From the NCBI RefSeq assembly GCF_003010915.2, contig NZ_CP028426.1, positions 868,001 through 932,000 on the forward strand: a DNA stretch of 64,000 nucleotides, in the 5' to 3' direction. The notes beneath the pieces were generated by a model. That model was given only the letters and a program-made list of their open reading frames with translations, made no database searches and was not told the origin of the DNA. Positions 18,216-28,085 of this stretch are shown one piece after another. Made by a program: the position numbers and the translations under genes. Each line of letters starts with the position of its first letter. The stretch's first letter is position 1. Origin of the DNA: Gulosibacter molinativorax. Lineage in GTDB: Bacteria > Actinomycetota > Actinomycetes > Actinomycetales > Microbacteriaceae.

Positions 18216-19142
18216 TCATTCGTCGTGATCGCGGTCGCGGCGAGCCGAGAGGTATCGCTCGAGTTCGGCCGCGATTTCATCGGCGGTCGGCATTTCTCCG
18301 TCCGCATCCGCGAAGGGGTTCTCCTGGGGCGTGCCCTTCAGGAAGCCGTCGTGCTGATTCTCGAGCACGGCGATGAGTCGCTGTACTTCCTCGTTCGACG
18401 CGATCTGTTCGTCCACCTCCGCGCGGAAGGCGCGATCCTTCTCGCGCAGATCCTCGGTGGGTATGAGCAGACCGGTCGTGGTGCCGAGGGCCTCGAGCAG
18501 CTTGAGCGGGCCGGCTGGTACGACGCCCTCAGCGAGGTAATGCGGCACGAGCACCACGAGGCTCGCGACCGGTTCGTCCTCGACCATCAGCTCGTGCTCG
18601 AGGAGGTGCAACGCGTGCGCTGGCGCCTCGACCTTGGCTTTCCACACCGAGAGCTGGTCGACGATGTCCGAGCGATTGCCGGTCGCCGTCAGCCGAAGTG
18701 GTCGCGTGTGCGGCACGGGCATCGGAATCGCGTGTGCCCACGTCGTGGTGCCAACGCGGAAGTGATGCACGAGGGACACGACGATCCGCGTGAACTCTTC
18801 CCAGCGGAAGTCGGGTTCGTAGCCGCTCAGCAGGAGGTACTGCTGCCCGATCGAGTCCTTGAGTAGGCGCAGGTCGAGGCGCGGGATGCGGTACTCGCGC
18901 ACCTCGGAGCCATCAATCGTCACGATCGGTCGGCGCGCGCGATAGTCGAGCAGCGCATCCGGACTGAACTGCGCGACGATCTCGCCGCCGCCGTGTTCGA
19001 TCATGGTCTCCATCGTCTGGCGAACCGTCGCCCCAGAGTCGCGATAGCCGGTGAGCAACACGACGAGTGGCAACCCCGTGGGCACGTCCCCCCACGCGTC
19101 GCCCGGTCGAAACAGTGCACCCTGACCACCCATGTCGTCCAT
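18216..19142 (-). CDS. PAC2 family protein
   Basis: 308 residues from ATG 19142. The PAC2 (proteasome assembly chaperone 2-like) fold is indicated by LPLVVLLTGYRDSGATVRQTMETMIEH near the start, then DALLDYRARRPIVTIDG and LVHHFRVGTTTWAHAIPMPVPHTRP, all typical of the actinobacterial family. The C-terminal 70 residues are charged helix with an acidic patch. The biological role in bacteria is unknown; some relatives co-occur with the Pup-proteasome system. The frame extends upstream to 19217 but this would overlap the promoter of the divergent pepA, so the shorter start is preferred. Confidence 0.85.
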   Translation of the reverse strand: MDDMGGQGALFRPGDAWGDVPTGLPLVVLLTGYRDSGATVRQTMETMIEHGGGEIVAQFSPDALLDYRARRPIVTIDGSEVREYRIPRLDLRLLKDSIGQQYLLLSGYEPDFRWEEFTRIVVSLVHHFRVGTTTWAHAIPMPVPHTRPLRLTATGNRSDIVDQLSVWKAKVEAPAHALHLLEHELMVEDEPVASLVVLVPHYLAEGVVPAGPLKLLEALGTTTGLLIPTEDLREKDRAFRAEVDEQIASNEEVQRLIAVLENQHDGFLKGTPQENPFADADGEMPTADEIAAELERYLSARRDRDHDE

Positions 19143-19237
19143 CCTACGGGGGACGCCGGATGAATCCCGTGACTGTTTCGCTTTGGGCGTGGTAGTCGGT
19201 GGCGGATTGGCAGACAAGTCTCGATAGGCTCCAACTC

Positions 19238-20716
19238 ATGACCAACGCTGACTTTGAACTCGACGCGAAACCGTATTCCTCGGACACGCTGACCGTCGTC
19301 CCGGTGCTTGCCGGCGACGAACCGACGCTCCTTGGCTCCTCTGATCTTGGCCTCGATGCCGCACGCCTGGATGCGCTCGGCGTGACGGGTAAAGCTGGCG
19401 CGACCCAGCGCATCCTCGTTGCCGCAGAACACGGCGAGGGCGAGGCGCCGGTGCTACTCATCGGTATCGGCGAAGAGCGCGACCTCGAGGCGCTTCGGCG
19501 CGCGGCAGGCGTCGCGGCTCGCGCCCTCGCGAAACTTTCCGATGTGACCTATGACCTCGCGGAGGCGAGCGCCGAGGAAGTCGCCGCCCTCGCGACGGGC
19601 CACGCGCTCGGCGGCTACGTGTTCGATCGCTTCAAGTCTGCCGCTGAGGAGGATGCGGACGAGCCGAGCGTTCAGAAGGTCGGGATTGTCTCGAGCGATG
19701 AAGGCGCCGAAGCCGCGGTCGCGAAGACGCGCGTGATCATCGACGCCGTGCGGTTCACGCGTGACCTCGTCAACACGCCACCGAACGCGCTCGTGCCCGA
19801 GGAATTTGCCGAGATCGTCACGGCCGTGCTCGAGGACAGCGCAATCGCGGTCGAGGTCTGGGATGAGCCCCGACTCATCGACGAGGGCTGTGGCGGCATC
19901 ACCGGTGTCGGTCAGGGCTCGGCCAACCCGCCGCGTCTCGTTCACCTCGAATACGCGCCCGAGGATGCGAAGGCCCACGTCGCGCTCGTCGGCAAGGGCA
20001 TCACCTTCGACTCGGGCGGCCTGTCACTCAAGCCGCCGGCGTCGATGGTCGGCATGAAGTTCGACATGTCGGGCGCGGCATCCGTCGTCGGCGTGATTCG
20101 GGCAGTCGCCGCTCTCGAGCTTCCCGTGCGGCTGAGCGGCTGGTGCGCGCTCGCCGAAAACATGCCGTCGGCAACCGCGCTCAAGCCCGATGACGTCATC
20201 ACGATGCGCTCGAAGACGACGGTCGAGGTGACCAACACGGATGCGGAGGGTCGCCTCGTGCTCGCGGACGGCCTCGCGCTCGCTTCGGAACAACAGCCCG
20301 ATGTCGTGATCGACATTGCGACGCTCACCGGGGCGCAGGTGGTTGCCCTCGGTGACCGCACGACCGGACTCATGGGGAACAACGAGGAATGGCGGGAGCG
20401 CATCTTGACCGCAGCGGAGCGTGTCGGCGAGCCGACGTGGGCGATGCCGATCCCGGAGGAGATTCGCGAGAAGCTCGACTCGAACGTCGCGGATATCGTC
20501 AACGCCAAGCCCGGCGACCGCTCGGGTGGGATGCTCTTTGCCGCGGCCTTCCTCGAGAAGTTCGTGGGCGACGGCGAGGATGAGAATGCGATCCCCTGGG
20601 TCCACCTCGACATCGCTGGTCCCGCCGACACGAAGTCGGCCTACGGGTATGTGCCGAAGGGCGCGACCGGTGTCCCCGTCCGGACGCTAGTTGAGGCGAT
20701 CTCGTCCCTGGCCTAA
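19238..20716 (+). CDS. pepA: Leucyl aminopeptidase (M17 family)
   Basis: 492 residues from ATG 19238. The C-terminal catalytic domain shows all family marks: VGKGITFDSGGLSLKP (metal-binding Lys and Asp), MKFDMSGAASV, and VTNTDAEGRLVLADGL with the Asp and Glu that hold two metals and the catalytic Arg. The N-terminal domain (about 1-170) is the usual variable part. It cleaves N-terminal residues from peptides in the cytoplasm as a hexamer. The upstream in-frame start at 19199 is not favoured because the family begins near this ATG. Divergent from the PAC2 gene. Confidence 0.95.
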   Translation: MTNADFELDAKPYSSDTLTVVPVLAGDEPTLLGSSDLGLDAARLDALGVTGKAGATQRILVAAEHGEGEAPVLLIGIGEERDLEALRRAAGVAARALAKLSDVTYDLAEASAEEVAALATGHALGGYVFDRFKSAAEEDADEPSVQKVGIVSSDEGAEAAVAKTRVIIDAVRFTRDLVNTPPNALVPEEFAEIVTAVLEDSAIAVEVWDEPRLIDEGCGGITGVGQGSANPPRLVHLEYAPEDAKAHVALVGKGITFDSGGLSLKPPASMVGMKFDMSGAASVVGVIRAVAALELPVRLSGWCALAENMPSATALKPDDVITMRSKTTVEVTNTDAEGRLVLADGLALASEQQPDVVIDIATLTGAQVVALGDRTTGLMGNNEEWRERILTAAERVGEPTWAMPIPEEIREKLDSNVADIVNAKPGDRSGGMLFAAAFLEKFVGDGEDENAIPWVHLDIAGPADTKSAYGYVPKGATGVPVRTLVEAISSLA

Positions 20717-20775
20717 TCACCGCACTACAACCACCCGCAGTTTTTCGTGGTTAAGCAATAGACGGCGGGAGGGCG

Positions 20776-20812
20776 CGCGGTATTCGGGGTCAGGGCTATC
20801 TCGAATACTGCG
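20776..20812 (+). terminator. Possible weak terminator hairpin after pepA
   Basis: Arms CGCGGTATTCG (20776-20786) and CGAATACTGCG (20802-20812) pair over 11 bp with one G-T pair. It lies about 60 bases past the pepA stop and has no T-run. It could equally be an operator upstream of lpdA. The rest of the 188-base interval up to lpdA shows no other clear signal. Confidence 0.35.
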
Positions 20813-20904
20813 GTGTAGGCTTGCCTTTGGCTTATGCCGCGCCAATGCACCAGGTAATCCCTGATGCAAGCGAACTGTTCGACTCTTATAGGGGAGCTTT
20901 CCGG

Positions 20905-22278
20905 GTGTCAGATCACAATTTTGACCTTGTTGTCCTCGGCGGTGGTAGCGCAGGCTACGCCGCCGCCATTCGCGCGAAGCAGCTGGGCCTGACGGCCGCG
21001 GTTGTAGAAAAGGACAAGCTGGGTGGCACCTGCTTGCACCGCGGCTGCATCCCGACGAAGGCGATGCTGCACAGCGCAGAACTCGCCGAGACGGTGGAAG
21101 AAGGTGCACGCGTCGGCGTCAACCTCACCCTCGACGGCGTCGACGCCGAAAAGGTGGGTGCTTTCCGCGACGGGATCGTCTCGGGCAAGTTCAAGGGCCT
21201 CCAGGGTTTGCTCAAGGCGAACAAGATCGACATTTTCGAGGGCGAGGGCCGTCTGACCTCGCCGACCACCGTTCAGGTGGGCGGCGACACCCTCACCGCT
21301 AAGAACGTCGTTCTCGCTACCGGTTCGTACTCGCGCACCATCCCCGGTCTCGAGATCACCGGCAACGTGATCACGTCCGACCAGGCCCTCCAGATGAACT
21401 GGATCCCCAAGCGCGCGGTTGTGCTCGGTGGCGGCGTCATCGGCCTCGAGTTTGCGAGCCTCTGGCGCTCCTTCGGCGCCGAAGTGACCATCATCGAGGG
21501 TCTGCCGCACCTCGCCCCGGCTGAGGACGAGGCGATCTCGAAGCAGCTCGAGCGTGCGTACCGCAAACGCGGCATCAACTTCCAGACGAACACGAAGTTC
21601 GACTCGGTCACCCAGGACGAGTACGGCGTGCACGTCAAGACCGAAAAGGGCGAGGTCATCGACGGCGACGTCCTGCTCGTCGCAATCGGTCGTGGTCCGG
21701 TCACGAACGGCCTCGGCTACGAGGAAGCGGGCATTGAGCTCGACCGTGGTTTCGTCAAGGTTGACGACACCCTGCAGACGACCGTTCCGGGTGTTTACGC
21801 AATTGGTGACATCACCCCCGGTCTCCAGCTTGCGCACCGCTCCTACCAGCACGGCATTTTCGTCGCTGAGCAGATCGCTGGCCAGAACCCGGTGCTTATC
21901 TCGGACGCCAACATCCCGAAGGTGACCTACTGCGAGCCGCAGATCGGCTCGGTCGGTCTCTCGGAAGCCAAGGCGAAGGAAGCGCACGGCGCCGACGCTG
22001 TCGAGTCATACGAGTACAACCTCGCCGGCAACGGCAAGAGCTCGATCCTCGGTACCGCGGGCATCGTCAAGGTCGTTCGCGTCAAGGACGGCCCCGTCGT
22101 CGGCATCCACATGATCGGTGGCCGTATTGGTGAGCTCATCGGTGAGGCACAGCTCATCGTGAACTGGGACGCATACCCCGAGGACGTCGCGCAGCTCGTC
22201 CACGCGCACCCGACGCAGAACGAGTCCATCGGTGAGGCAATGCTCAAGCTTGCCGGCAAGCCCCTCCACGCGCTCTAA
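20905..22278 (+). CDS. lpdA: Dihydrolipoyl dehydrogenase (E3)
   Basis: 457 residues from GTG 20905, selected because AGGGGAG precedes it by nine bases and the family starts with the FAD motif VVLGGGSAGYAAA. The redox disulfide is in GGTCLHRGC. A second dinucleotide motif (VVLGGGVIGLEFASLW) binds NAD, and HAHPTQNESIGEA near the C-terminus carries the catalytic His-Glu pair. It reoxidises dihydrolipoyl groups of 2-oxoacid dehydrogenase complexes, and the E2 gene starts 39 bases downstream in the same operon. Confidence 0.95.
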   Translation: MSDHNFDLVVLGGGSAGYAAAIRAKQLGLTAAVVEKDKLGGTCLHRGCIPTKAMLHSAELAETVEEGARVGVNLTLDGVDAEKVGAFRDGIVSGKFKGLQGLLKANKIDIFEGEGRLTSPTTVQVGGDTLTAKNVVLATGSYSRTIPGLEITGNVITSDQALQMNWIPKRAVVLGGGVIGLEFASLWRSFGAEVTIIEGLPHLAPAEDEAISKQLERAYRKRGINFQTNTKFDSVTQDEYGVHVKTEKGEVIDGDVLLVAIGRGPVTNGLGYEEAGIELDRGFVKVDDTLQTTVPGVYAIGDITPGLQLAHRSYQHGIFVAEQIAGQNPVLISDANIPKVTYCEPQIGSVGLSEAKAKEAHGADAVESYEYNLAGNGKSSILGTAGIVKVVRVKDGPVVGIHMIGGRIGELIGEAQLIVNWDAYPEDVAQLVHAHPTQNESIGEAMLKLAGKPLHAL

Positions 22279-22317
22279 ACCGAGCCCACGAAGTTTCAGG
22301 ATTTAGGAGAAATACGT

Positions 22318-24126
22318 ATGAGTCAGGAAGTTACGCTCCCGGCCCTCGGTGAGAGCGTCACCGAAGGCACCGTCACCCGTTGGCTGAAGGGTGTCGGCGA
22401 CACCGTCGAGGTTGACGAAGCACTGCTCGAGGTCTCGACCGACAAGGTCGACACCGAGGTTCCTTCGCCGGTTTCCGGCGTCATCGAGGAAATCCTCGTG
22501 CAGGAAGACGAGACCGTCGAGGTTGGCGCCGTACTCGTTCGCATCGGTGACGGCAGCGGCGCTGCCGCGCCGGCGAAGGAGGCGCCCGCAGCCGAGGCCG
22601 CACCGGCACCGGCACCGGAGGCTACCGCTCCTGCACAGGAAGCCCCCGCACCCGCCGCGGCTCCCGCAGCAGCAGCAGCACCCGCAGCAGCAGCACCCGC
22701 AGCAGAGGCTCCAGCTGCTGGCGGCGACGCCGTCGACGTCACGCTTCCCGAGCTTGGCGAGAGCGTCACCGAAGGCACGGTCACCCGTTGGCTGAAGAGC
22801 GTCGGCGACTCGATCGAGGTTGACGAGGCACTGCTCGAAATCTCGACCGACAAGGTCGACACCGAGGTTCCCTCCCCCGTCGCTGGTATCGTCCAGGAAA
22901 TCCTCGTGCAGGAAGACGAGACCGTCGAGGTCGGCGCCGTACTCGCACGCGTTGGTTCCGGCGAAGCACCCGCTGCGGCTCCTGCCGCTGCTGCACCCGC
23001 TGCCGAGGCCGCTTCGGCTGCCCAGGCACCTGCAGCGCCCGCGGCCCCGGCTGCACCTGCAGCACCCGCGGCCCCGGCTGCCCCGGCTGCACCTGCTGCT
23101 CCATCGGCACCGGCCGCTCCCGCCGCCGCACCTGCTGCTCCGGCAGCCCCCGCTGCACCGGCTGCTCCGGCCGCACCTGCGGCGCAGTCCGGCACCAAGA
23201 GTGACCCGCGCTACGTCACCCCGATCGTTCGCAAGCTTGCCAACGAAAACGGCATTGACCTGACGCAGGTCTCGGGCACCGGCGTCGGTGGCCGTATCCG
23301 CAAGGAAGATGTCCAGGAGGCCATCAAGGCGAAGGCTTCGGCTGCCCCTGCCGTAGCCGCCGCACCGGCCGCTGCTGCTGCAAGCCCCGCTCCTGTCCAG
23401 GTGTCGGAGCTCCGTGGTACGACGCAGAAAATGTCGCGTCTGCGCAAGGTGATCTCCACTCGCGCAGTCGAGTCCATGACCACCACCGCGCAGCTCACGA
23501 CCGTGGTCGAGGTGGATGTGACCAAGGTCGCGAACCTGCGTCAGGCGAAGAAGGCAGAGTTCCAGCAGAAGACTGGGTCTAAGCTCTCCTTCCTGCCGTT
23601 CTTCACGCTCGCCGCGATCGAAGCGCTGCAGACCTACCCGATCATCAACTCGCGCGTCGAGGACGACTCGATCGTCTACCCGGCGACGGAGAACATCTCG
23701 ATGGCGGTCGACACCGAACGCGGACTGCTCACCCCGGTGATCAAGAACGCAGGCGGCAAGACCATCGCCGAGCTGGCAACCGAGATCGATGACCTCGCAA
23801 CCCGCAGCCGTGACAACAAGCTCAAGCCGGACGACCTCGCTGGCGGTACCTTCACCGTCACGAACACCGGTTCGCGCGGCGCACTGTTCGACACCCCGGT
23901 CGTCTTCCTCCCGCAGGAGGCCATCCTGGGTCTCGGCGTGGTGGCCAAGCGTCCGGTCGTCGTGAAGACTGCTGAAGGCGAAGACAGCATCGCGATCCGC
24001 TCGATGGTCTACCTCGCCCTGAGCTACGACCACCGCATCATCGACGGTGCGGATGCATCCCGTTACCTCGGCCAGGTGAAGCAGCGCCTCGAAGAGGGCG
24101 CGTTCGAGGGCAATCTCGGCATCTAG
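22318..24126 (+). CDS. sucB: Dihydrolipoamide acyltransferase E2 (succinyltransferase-type) with two lipoyl domains
   Basis: 602 residues. Two lipoyl domains (about 1-80 and 138-215), each with the lipoylated Lys in [12 protein letters not shown], are joined by Ala/Pro-rich linkers. The second linker is a long run of AAP units. An E3-binding domain follows ([17 protein letters not shown], about 300-335), then the catalytic core ending with [15 protein letters not shown]. In actinobacteria this type serves the pyruvate or 2-oxoglutarate dehydrogenase complex; sucB is the common annotation but the exact acyl group is not certain. RBS AGGAGAA precedes the ATG. Pairs with lpdA. Confidence 0.92.
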   Translation: MSQEVTLPALGESVTEGTVTRWLKGVGDTVEVDEALLEVSTDKVDTEVPSPVSGVIEEILVQEDETVEVGAVLVRIGDGSGAAAPAKEAPAAEAAPAPAPEATAPAQEAPAPAAAPAAAAAPAAAAPAAEAPAAGGDAVDVTLPELGESVTEGTVTRWLKSVGDSIEVDEALLEISTDKVDTEVPSPVAGIVQEILVQEDETVEVGAVLARVGSGEAPAAAPAAAAPAAEAASAAQAPAAPAAPAAPAAPAAPAAPAAPAAPSAPAAPAAAPAAPAAPAAPAAPAAPAAQSGTKSDPRYVTPIVRKLANENGIDLTQVSGTGVGGRIRKEDVQEAIKAKASAAPAVAAAPAAAAASPAPVQVSELRGTTQKMSRLRKVISTRAVESMTTTAQLTTVVEVDVTKVANLRQAKKAEFQQKTGSKLSFLPFFTLAAIEALQTYPIINSRVEDDSIVYPATENISMAVDTERGLLTPVIKNAGGKTIAELATEIDDLATRSRDNKLKPDDLAGGTFTVTNTGSRGALFDTPVVFLPQEAILGLGVVAKRPVVVKTAEGEDSIAIRSMVYLALSYDHRIIDGADASRYLGQVKQRLEEGAFEGNLGI

Positions 24127-24140
24127 TCCGATTGGAACCG

Positions 24141-24184
24141 CGAAGGCGGGGTGTGACGCGCTTCAGCGCCACACCCCGCCTTCG
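24141..24184 (+). terminator. Intrinsic terminator of lpdA-sucB
   Basis: A 15-bp GC-rich stem (24141-24155 with 24170-24184), with a small inner GCGC stem and TTCA loop, starts 15 bases after the sucB stop and is followed by a T/C-rich run (TCTGTTCTTCTTCTTCTTCTT). Confidence 0.85.
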
Positions 24185-24267
24185 TCGTGTCTGTTCTTCT
24201 TCTTCTTCTTGGCGAATGTCCTCGGAGCAGGATGCGTGATTTCACCGCGCACCTTCGAGGGAAACGA

Positions 24268-24301
24268 ATCAGGCGAGCACCGCATCCGGTGCTCGCCTGA
24301 T
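24268..24301 (-). terminator. Terminator of the aromatic hydroxylase gene
   Basis: A perfect 15-bp stem (24268-24282 with 24287-24301) with a CATC loop lies 34 bases past the end of the minus-strand monooxygenase gene. The following minus-strand sequence is only mildly T-rich. With the terminator at 24141 it separates two converging transcripts. Confidence 0.75.
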
Positions 24302-24334
24302 CCGTTGGCTAGCGTGGCTGACCGGGGTTAGCGA

Positions 24335-26260
24335 CTAGCGCTGCTCCAGCATCGACTGAGCAAAGAACTCGGTGAGCTCTTCACGCGCTTCGAGGGGCAG
24401 GATGTTCGCGACGTACTGGTCGGGGCGAACGATCACGATCGCGCCGTCACGGCTGATCTCTCGCAGGTCGTAGATGTCCTGCTCATGCTGGGCCGCGGCC
24501 ATGTCGTTGACGTCCGTGATCGTGCCGATGGAGTGCACGCGGAAGTAGTCCTGCAGCTGGAACGGACCGTGATCCGGGCGGAACGCCTTGTGGATGTCCG
24601 AGAAGTCAAACTCGGTGTAGCGCTGCTGGTAGACCACGTTGACCTCGAACCGCGAGTTGCGGTCGTCGCCGATCGGGGTGAACTTGTTGATGGGCGACTC
24701 CGGGGACGTTTGCAGCCACTCGGCAAGGCGCTCGGTGGGCGAGTCCTCCCCCGCCTTCGCGGGGTCGGCGAACACGTAGATGCGGTAACGCCCGTCGGCG
24801 TAGGCCTGGTGACCCAGGTAGATCGGGTTCACGTCCGCCACACGAATCACCGGTGCCGCCTTGAAGCGCTTGCCAATCGGGAAGCCCTTGGCGAGATCCT
24901 GGTGCGTCGCTTCGCCGGTCAGGATCGTCGGGGTGTACTCGGTCATGAAGCCTGCGGGGAACTCAGCCGTCTTGACGTAGAACTCTTCAACTTCACCCGG
25001 GCTCTCGAACTCCTCCGGCTTCTTCGCCATCAGCGTTGACCACTGCTTGTCGAAGTTGATGAGGTCGACCGCGACGGACTGACGTTCGGCCGAGTAGGTG
25101 TCGAGCAGCGACTCGGGGGCGAGCCCGCTGAGCACCTGGCCGAGCTTCCAGGAAATGTTCCAACCGTCCTGCATCGACACGTTCATGCCCTGGCCTGCCT
25201 TCGCGCTGTGCGTGTGACAAGCGTCGCCGGTGATGAACACGCGCGGCGTGCGCGTGCCGACCTCGGACTCGTCGACGTTGTCGAACTTGTCGGTCACGCG
25301 GTGGCCAACCTCGTAGACGCTGTGCCACGGCACATCCTTCACGTCGAGGTTGTAGGGGTGCAGGATGTTGTTTGCCTTCTGGATGATCTCGTCCAGCGGA
25401 GTCTGGCGGATCGCGTGGTTGTCGTCTTCGGGAACCACACCGAGGTCGACATAGATTCGGGTCAGGTGACCACCCTCGCGCGGGATGTGCAGGATGCTAC
25501 CCGCGGTCGAGTGGATGACGGACTTGATGCGGATGTCGGGGAAAGTCGACTGGCTGAGCACATCCATGACGCCCCACGCGTGGTTCGAGACGTCGCCGAC
25601 GAGGCGGCGGCCGATCGACTTGCGAACCTTGCTCGCGGCACCGTCGGAACCGATGACGTACTTCGCACGGATTGTGCGCTCTTCGCCCGCGCGCTCGCCC
25701 GTGGTGTGGGCAACGGTGACGGTGACCGGATACTCGTCCTCGTCATTTATCTCGAGGCCGACGAACTCGTAGCCGTAGTTGGGGGTGATACGCCCGGGCG
25801 CGCGCTCGGCGAACTCGATGAAGTAGTCGAGCACGCGGGCCTGGTTCACCACGATGTGCTGGAACTCGCTGATGCCCCGGGCGTCGTCAGCAGTACGACC
25901 GGTGCGGATGATGTTGGCCGGGTTCTCTGGGTCGGGGTTCCAGAACGCGGTCTCGGTGATTCGGTAGGCCTCGGCGACGATGCGCTCCTCGAACCCGAAG
26001 CACTTAAAGGTCTCGACCGTGCGGGCCTGGACGCCATCGGCCTGGCCAAGCTTCAGGCGGCTATCACGACGTTCAATCACGTGGGTGCGGATATCCGGGT
26101 ACTGCGAGAGCTGCGCGGCAGCGATGACGCCAGCGGGACCCGAACCAACGATCAGAACATCAAGCTCGTCCGGCAGGTCGCTCGGACGGTTCAGTCCGTA
26201 GCCTGCGGCTTCGTGGACTCGCGGCTCCTGCGACACGTATCCGTGGTGGTGAAACTGCAT
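24335..26260 (-). CDS. FAD-dependent aromatic hydroxylase (phenol 2-monooxygenase / 3-hydroxybenzoate 4-hydroxylase type)
   Basis: 641 residues. The FAD site is LIVGSGPAGVIAAAQLS near residue 36, the second FAD motif is VFITGDACHTHSAKAGQGMN (about 345-365), and the C-terminal 170 residues form the thioredoxin-like domain seen in phenol hydroxylase and MobA. These flavoproteins use NADPH and oxygen to hydroxylate a phenolic ring in the cytoplasm. The ATG follows GAGGAGG. It is a single gene between core loci with no ring-cleavage genes nearby, so its substrate is unknown. In relatives the lipoate genes often lie in this region, suggesting insertion here. Confidence 0.88.
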   Translation of the reverse strand: MQFHHHGYVSQEPRVHEAAGYGLNRPSDLPDELDVLIVGSGPAGVIAAAQLSQYPDIRTHVIERRDSRLKLGQADGVQARTVETFKCFGFEERIVAEAYRITETAFWNPDPENPANIIRTGRTADDARGISEFQHIVVNQARVLDYFIEFAERAPGRITPNYGYEFVGLEINDEDEYPVTVTVAHTTGERAGEERTIRAKYVIGSDGAASKVRKSIGRRLVGDVSNHAWGVMDVLSQSTFPDIRIKSVIHSTAGSILHIPREGGHLTRIYVDLGVVPEDDNHAIRQTPLDEIIQKANNILHPYNLDVKDVPWHSVYEVGHRVTDKFDNVDESEVGTRTPRVFITGDACHTHSAKAGQGMNVSMQDGWNISWKLGQVLSGLAPESLLDTYSAERQSVAVDLINFDKQWSTLMAKKPEEFESPGEVEEFYVKTAEFPAGFMTEYTPTILTGEATHQDLAKGFPIGKRFKAAPVIRVADVNPIYLGHQAYADGRYRIYVFADPAKAGEDSPTERLAEWLQTSPESPINKFTPIGDDRNSRFEVNVVYQQRYTEFDFSDIHKAFRPDHGPFQLQDYFRVHSIGTITDVNDMAAAQHEQDIYDLREISRDGAIVIVRPDQYVANILPLEAREELTEFFAQSMLEQR

Positions 26261-26413
26261 GTGAAGTAATCCTCCTCGATTCGCCTCACGCAGCTGGGAT
26301 CGGACGCGCGTGGGCTCCCGGAAAGGCTATCCCTTCTACGGGATACGCGGTGAACTTTCACGGAACTTCCGTTATAGGAATCGTGCGAGCTCCGTTTCTC
26401 CGGATTATTGGCC

Positions 26414-27970
26414 TCATTCGGGCAACCAAATTTCCCTTAAGCGCCAGCCGTCGGGAGTGCGTTCGAGCGACACGGAGCCAGACACGCTGCCGGAGAACAA
26501 CTCGATGTCGCCAAGGTCGGCAGCGAGCACCCAATCCTGCTCGCCGCTTAGTGGAGCCCATGCGGCGTTACCGTCGCTCAGGAGTTCCCGATCGGTCTGC
26601 AGGCCCGGAGCATTCGGCGAGTAGAGAGGGGCCAGGCAGTCTGGCGCGGCCGCCGCCAGGCACTCTTCACGCGCGGCGAGGAGGTCAGGAAGTGCATCCA
26701 AGGATTGCGCGGACGACGCGGAGGTAGTGACGTCGGCGCCATCTTTCTCGGGTGGATGGTCGCCCGCGGGCACTGCCCCGGCTTCGAACCCCACGGGGGC
26801 GTCGGGCGCGGAGTCAATTTCGGAAGCGGTATCCGCATCCGCTCCCTCGCTCGCACCCTCGCTCTCACCTTCGCTATCCGCGGAGTTTCCAGTCACGACG
26901 AGCACTCCCCCGAAAACCGTTAAGGCTCCGACGAGCCCGAAGGCCGCCCAAATGCGGGGTCGAACGCGGGAAGCCCACGCGGTAGCGGGTGCTGCAGCGG
27001 CGCGGACTCGGGCAAGCGCGCCCTTGGCGGGACGGTCGTCCGGTATCGGCAGGAGTGTCTCGACCGGGTCCTTGCCGGACTCGCGTTGCTTCGGGCCGCC
27101 GTTCACCGACGCCCCCAGAATCGCACCGCCTGTCACCTTGCCGCCCTCGTGCGACGCTCCGCCCGGTTCAGTCGAGTGACGCGGCAGGACGGCTTCGGGC
27201 AGTGGTCCGGGTTCTGACCACTGGAACAGTGCATCGGTCAGTCGGTCGACCGCGTCAGTTGGCGTCACACCATCCCGCAGGGCGTCGATGAGCCTGCGAA
27301 GCTGCCCATCCGCATCCTGCGTTGACAACCCGAGGACGGTGTCGCCGAGCCGCCCGAGAGCGCGCAGATCATTGGACCTCGCGAGGTCGGCCTTGAGTGC
27401 GGTGAGGCCCTCCAGCCGGATCGCGCTCCCCCACGCATCCAGGCTCGGGCGGCCCTCTTCGTCGAAGCGACACGCGCCGACGCCGATCGCGCCATGCGCG
27501 ATCCCGTTGCGATGCGCCAGTCCCACGGTCTCGACGATCGGCACGAGGGCGGTGACGACTGCCCCGGGGTCGAGTTCGGTGCCCGCGGCGACAACGTCGC
27601 GCCAGCTCCGCACCCGCTGAATGGGAAAGATCGCGATCCGAGAATCACCGTCGGTGAGGATTTCCTCGGCGAGCTCGACGAACTCCGAACCAACCTCGTC
27701 ACGGAGGGCGCATTCGGTCGACAGTCGCATCCCGGCATCCGCACCGCTCGCGACCACGAGTCGACGGTGCTGCAGTTTTGGCAATGCCCGATCAGTAAAT
27801 CCACTCCAATGTTCGCTCCCGATCTCGACCACCGTGCTCGCGAATTCGGCCACCGCGATGAACTCGCGCCCGTCTGCGGTCAGGGGTCTCACGAGCCGCC
27901 AACCGGCGATCGTCTCGCCCACCGCTGGGCATGCCGACTGAGCCGTCTTCGAGCCTCGATCCGTGAACAT
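26414..27970 (-). CDS. Membrane-anchored protein kinase-like protein (pseudokinase)
   Basis: 518 residues from ATG 27970; the frame continues upstream to 28264 but that part overlaps the divergent gene and lacks coding character. Residues about 15-230 resemble a Ser/Thr kinase fold: GWRLVRPL at the start of the N-lobe, a C-lobe with GIAHGAIGVGACRF where HRDxKxxN is expected and LDAWGSA where DFG is expected. The key Asp and Asn are gone, so catalysis is unlikely. One transmembrane helix (AAFGLVGALTVFGGVLVV, about 345-370) is followed by an acidic, Ser-rich external linker and a small C-terminal domain ending LREIWLPE. Role unknown. Confidence 0.75.
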   Translation of the reverse strand: MFTDRGSKTAQSACPAVGETIAGWRLVRPLTADGREFIAVAEFASTVVEIGSEHWSGFTDRALPKLQHRRLVVASGADAGMRLSTECALRDEVGSEFVELAEEILTDGDSRIAIFPIQRVRSWRDVVAAGTELDPGAVVTALVPIVETVGLAHRNGIAHGAIGVGACRFDEEGRPSLDAWGSAIRLEGLTALKADLARSNDLRALGRLGDTVLGLSTQDADGQLRRLIDALRDGVTPTDAVDRLTDALFQWSEPGPLPEAVLPRHSTEPGGASHEGGKVTGGAILGASVNGGPKQRESGKDPVETLLPIPDDRPAKGALARVRAAAAPATAWASRVRPRIWAAFGLVGALTVFGGVLVVTGNSADSEGESEGASEGADADTASEIDSAPDAPVGFEAGAVPAGDHPPEKDGADVTTSASSAQSLDALPDLLAAREECLAAAAPDCLAPLYSPNAPGLQTDRELLSDGNAAWAPLSGEQDWVLAADLGDIELFSGSVSGSVSLERTPDGWRLREIWLPE

Positions 27971-28085
27971 GAGGGAATCCTGCAACACGGTGCGATCCGA
28001 GACCTGCAAAGGAGGCGTTACCTGTTGATAACTCTTGAATTGTCGACGACTGTGGACAGTTGGAGACGGGTATTGTAGAAGCACT

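Noticed and set aside
22960..23190. Repetitive DNA resembling a repeat array
   Set aside because: The repeats are the Ala/Pro linker codons of sucB, without spacers or palindromic repeats, so not a CRISPR or a mobile repeat.
22303..24033. 576-codon minus-strand frame opposite sucB
   Set aside because: Gly/Cys/Arg-rich shadow of the Ala/Pro codons of sucB; sucB is well supported by all its domains.
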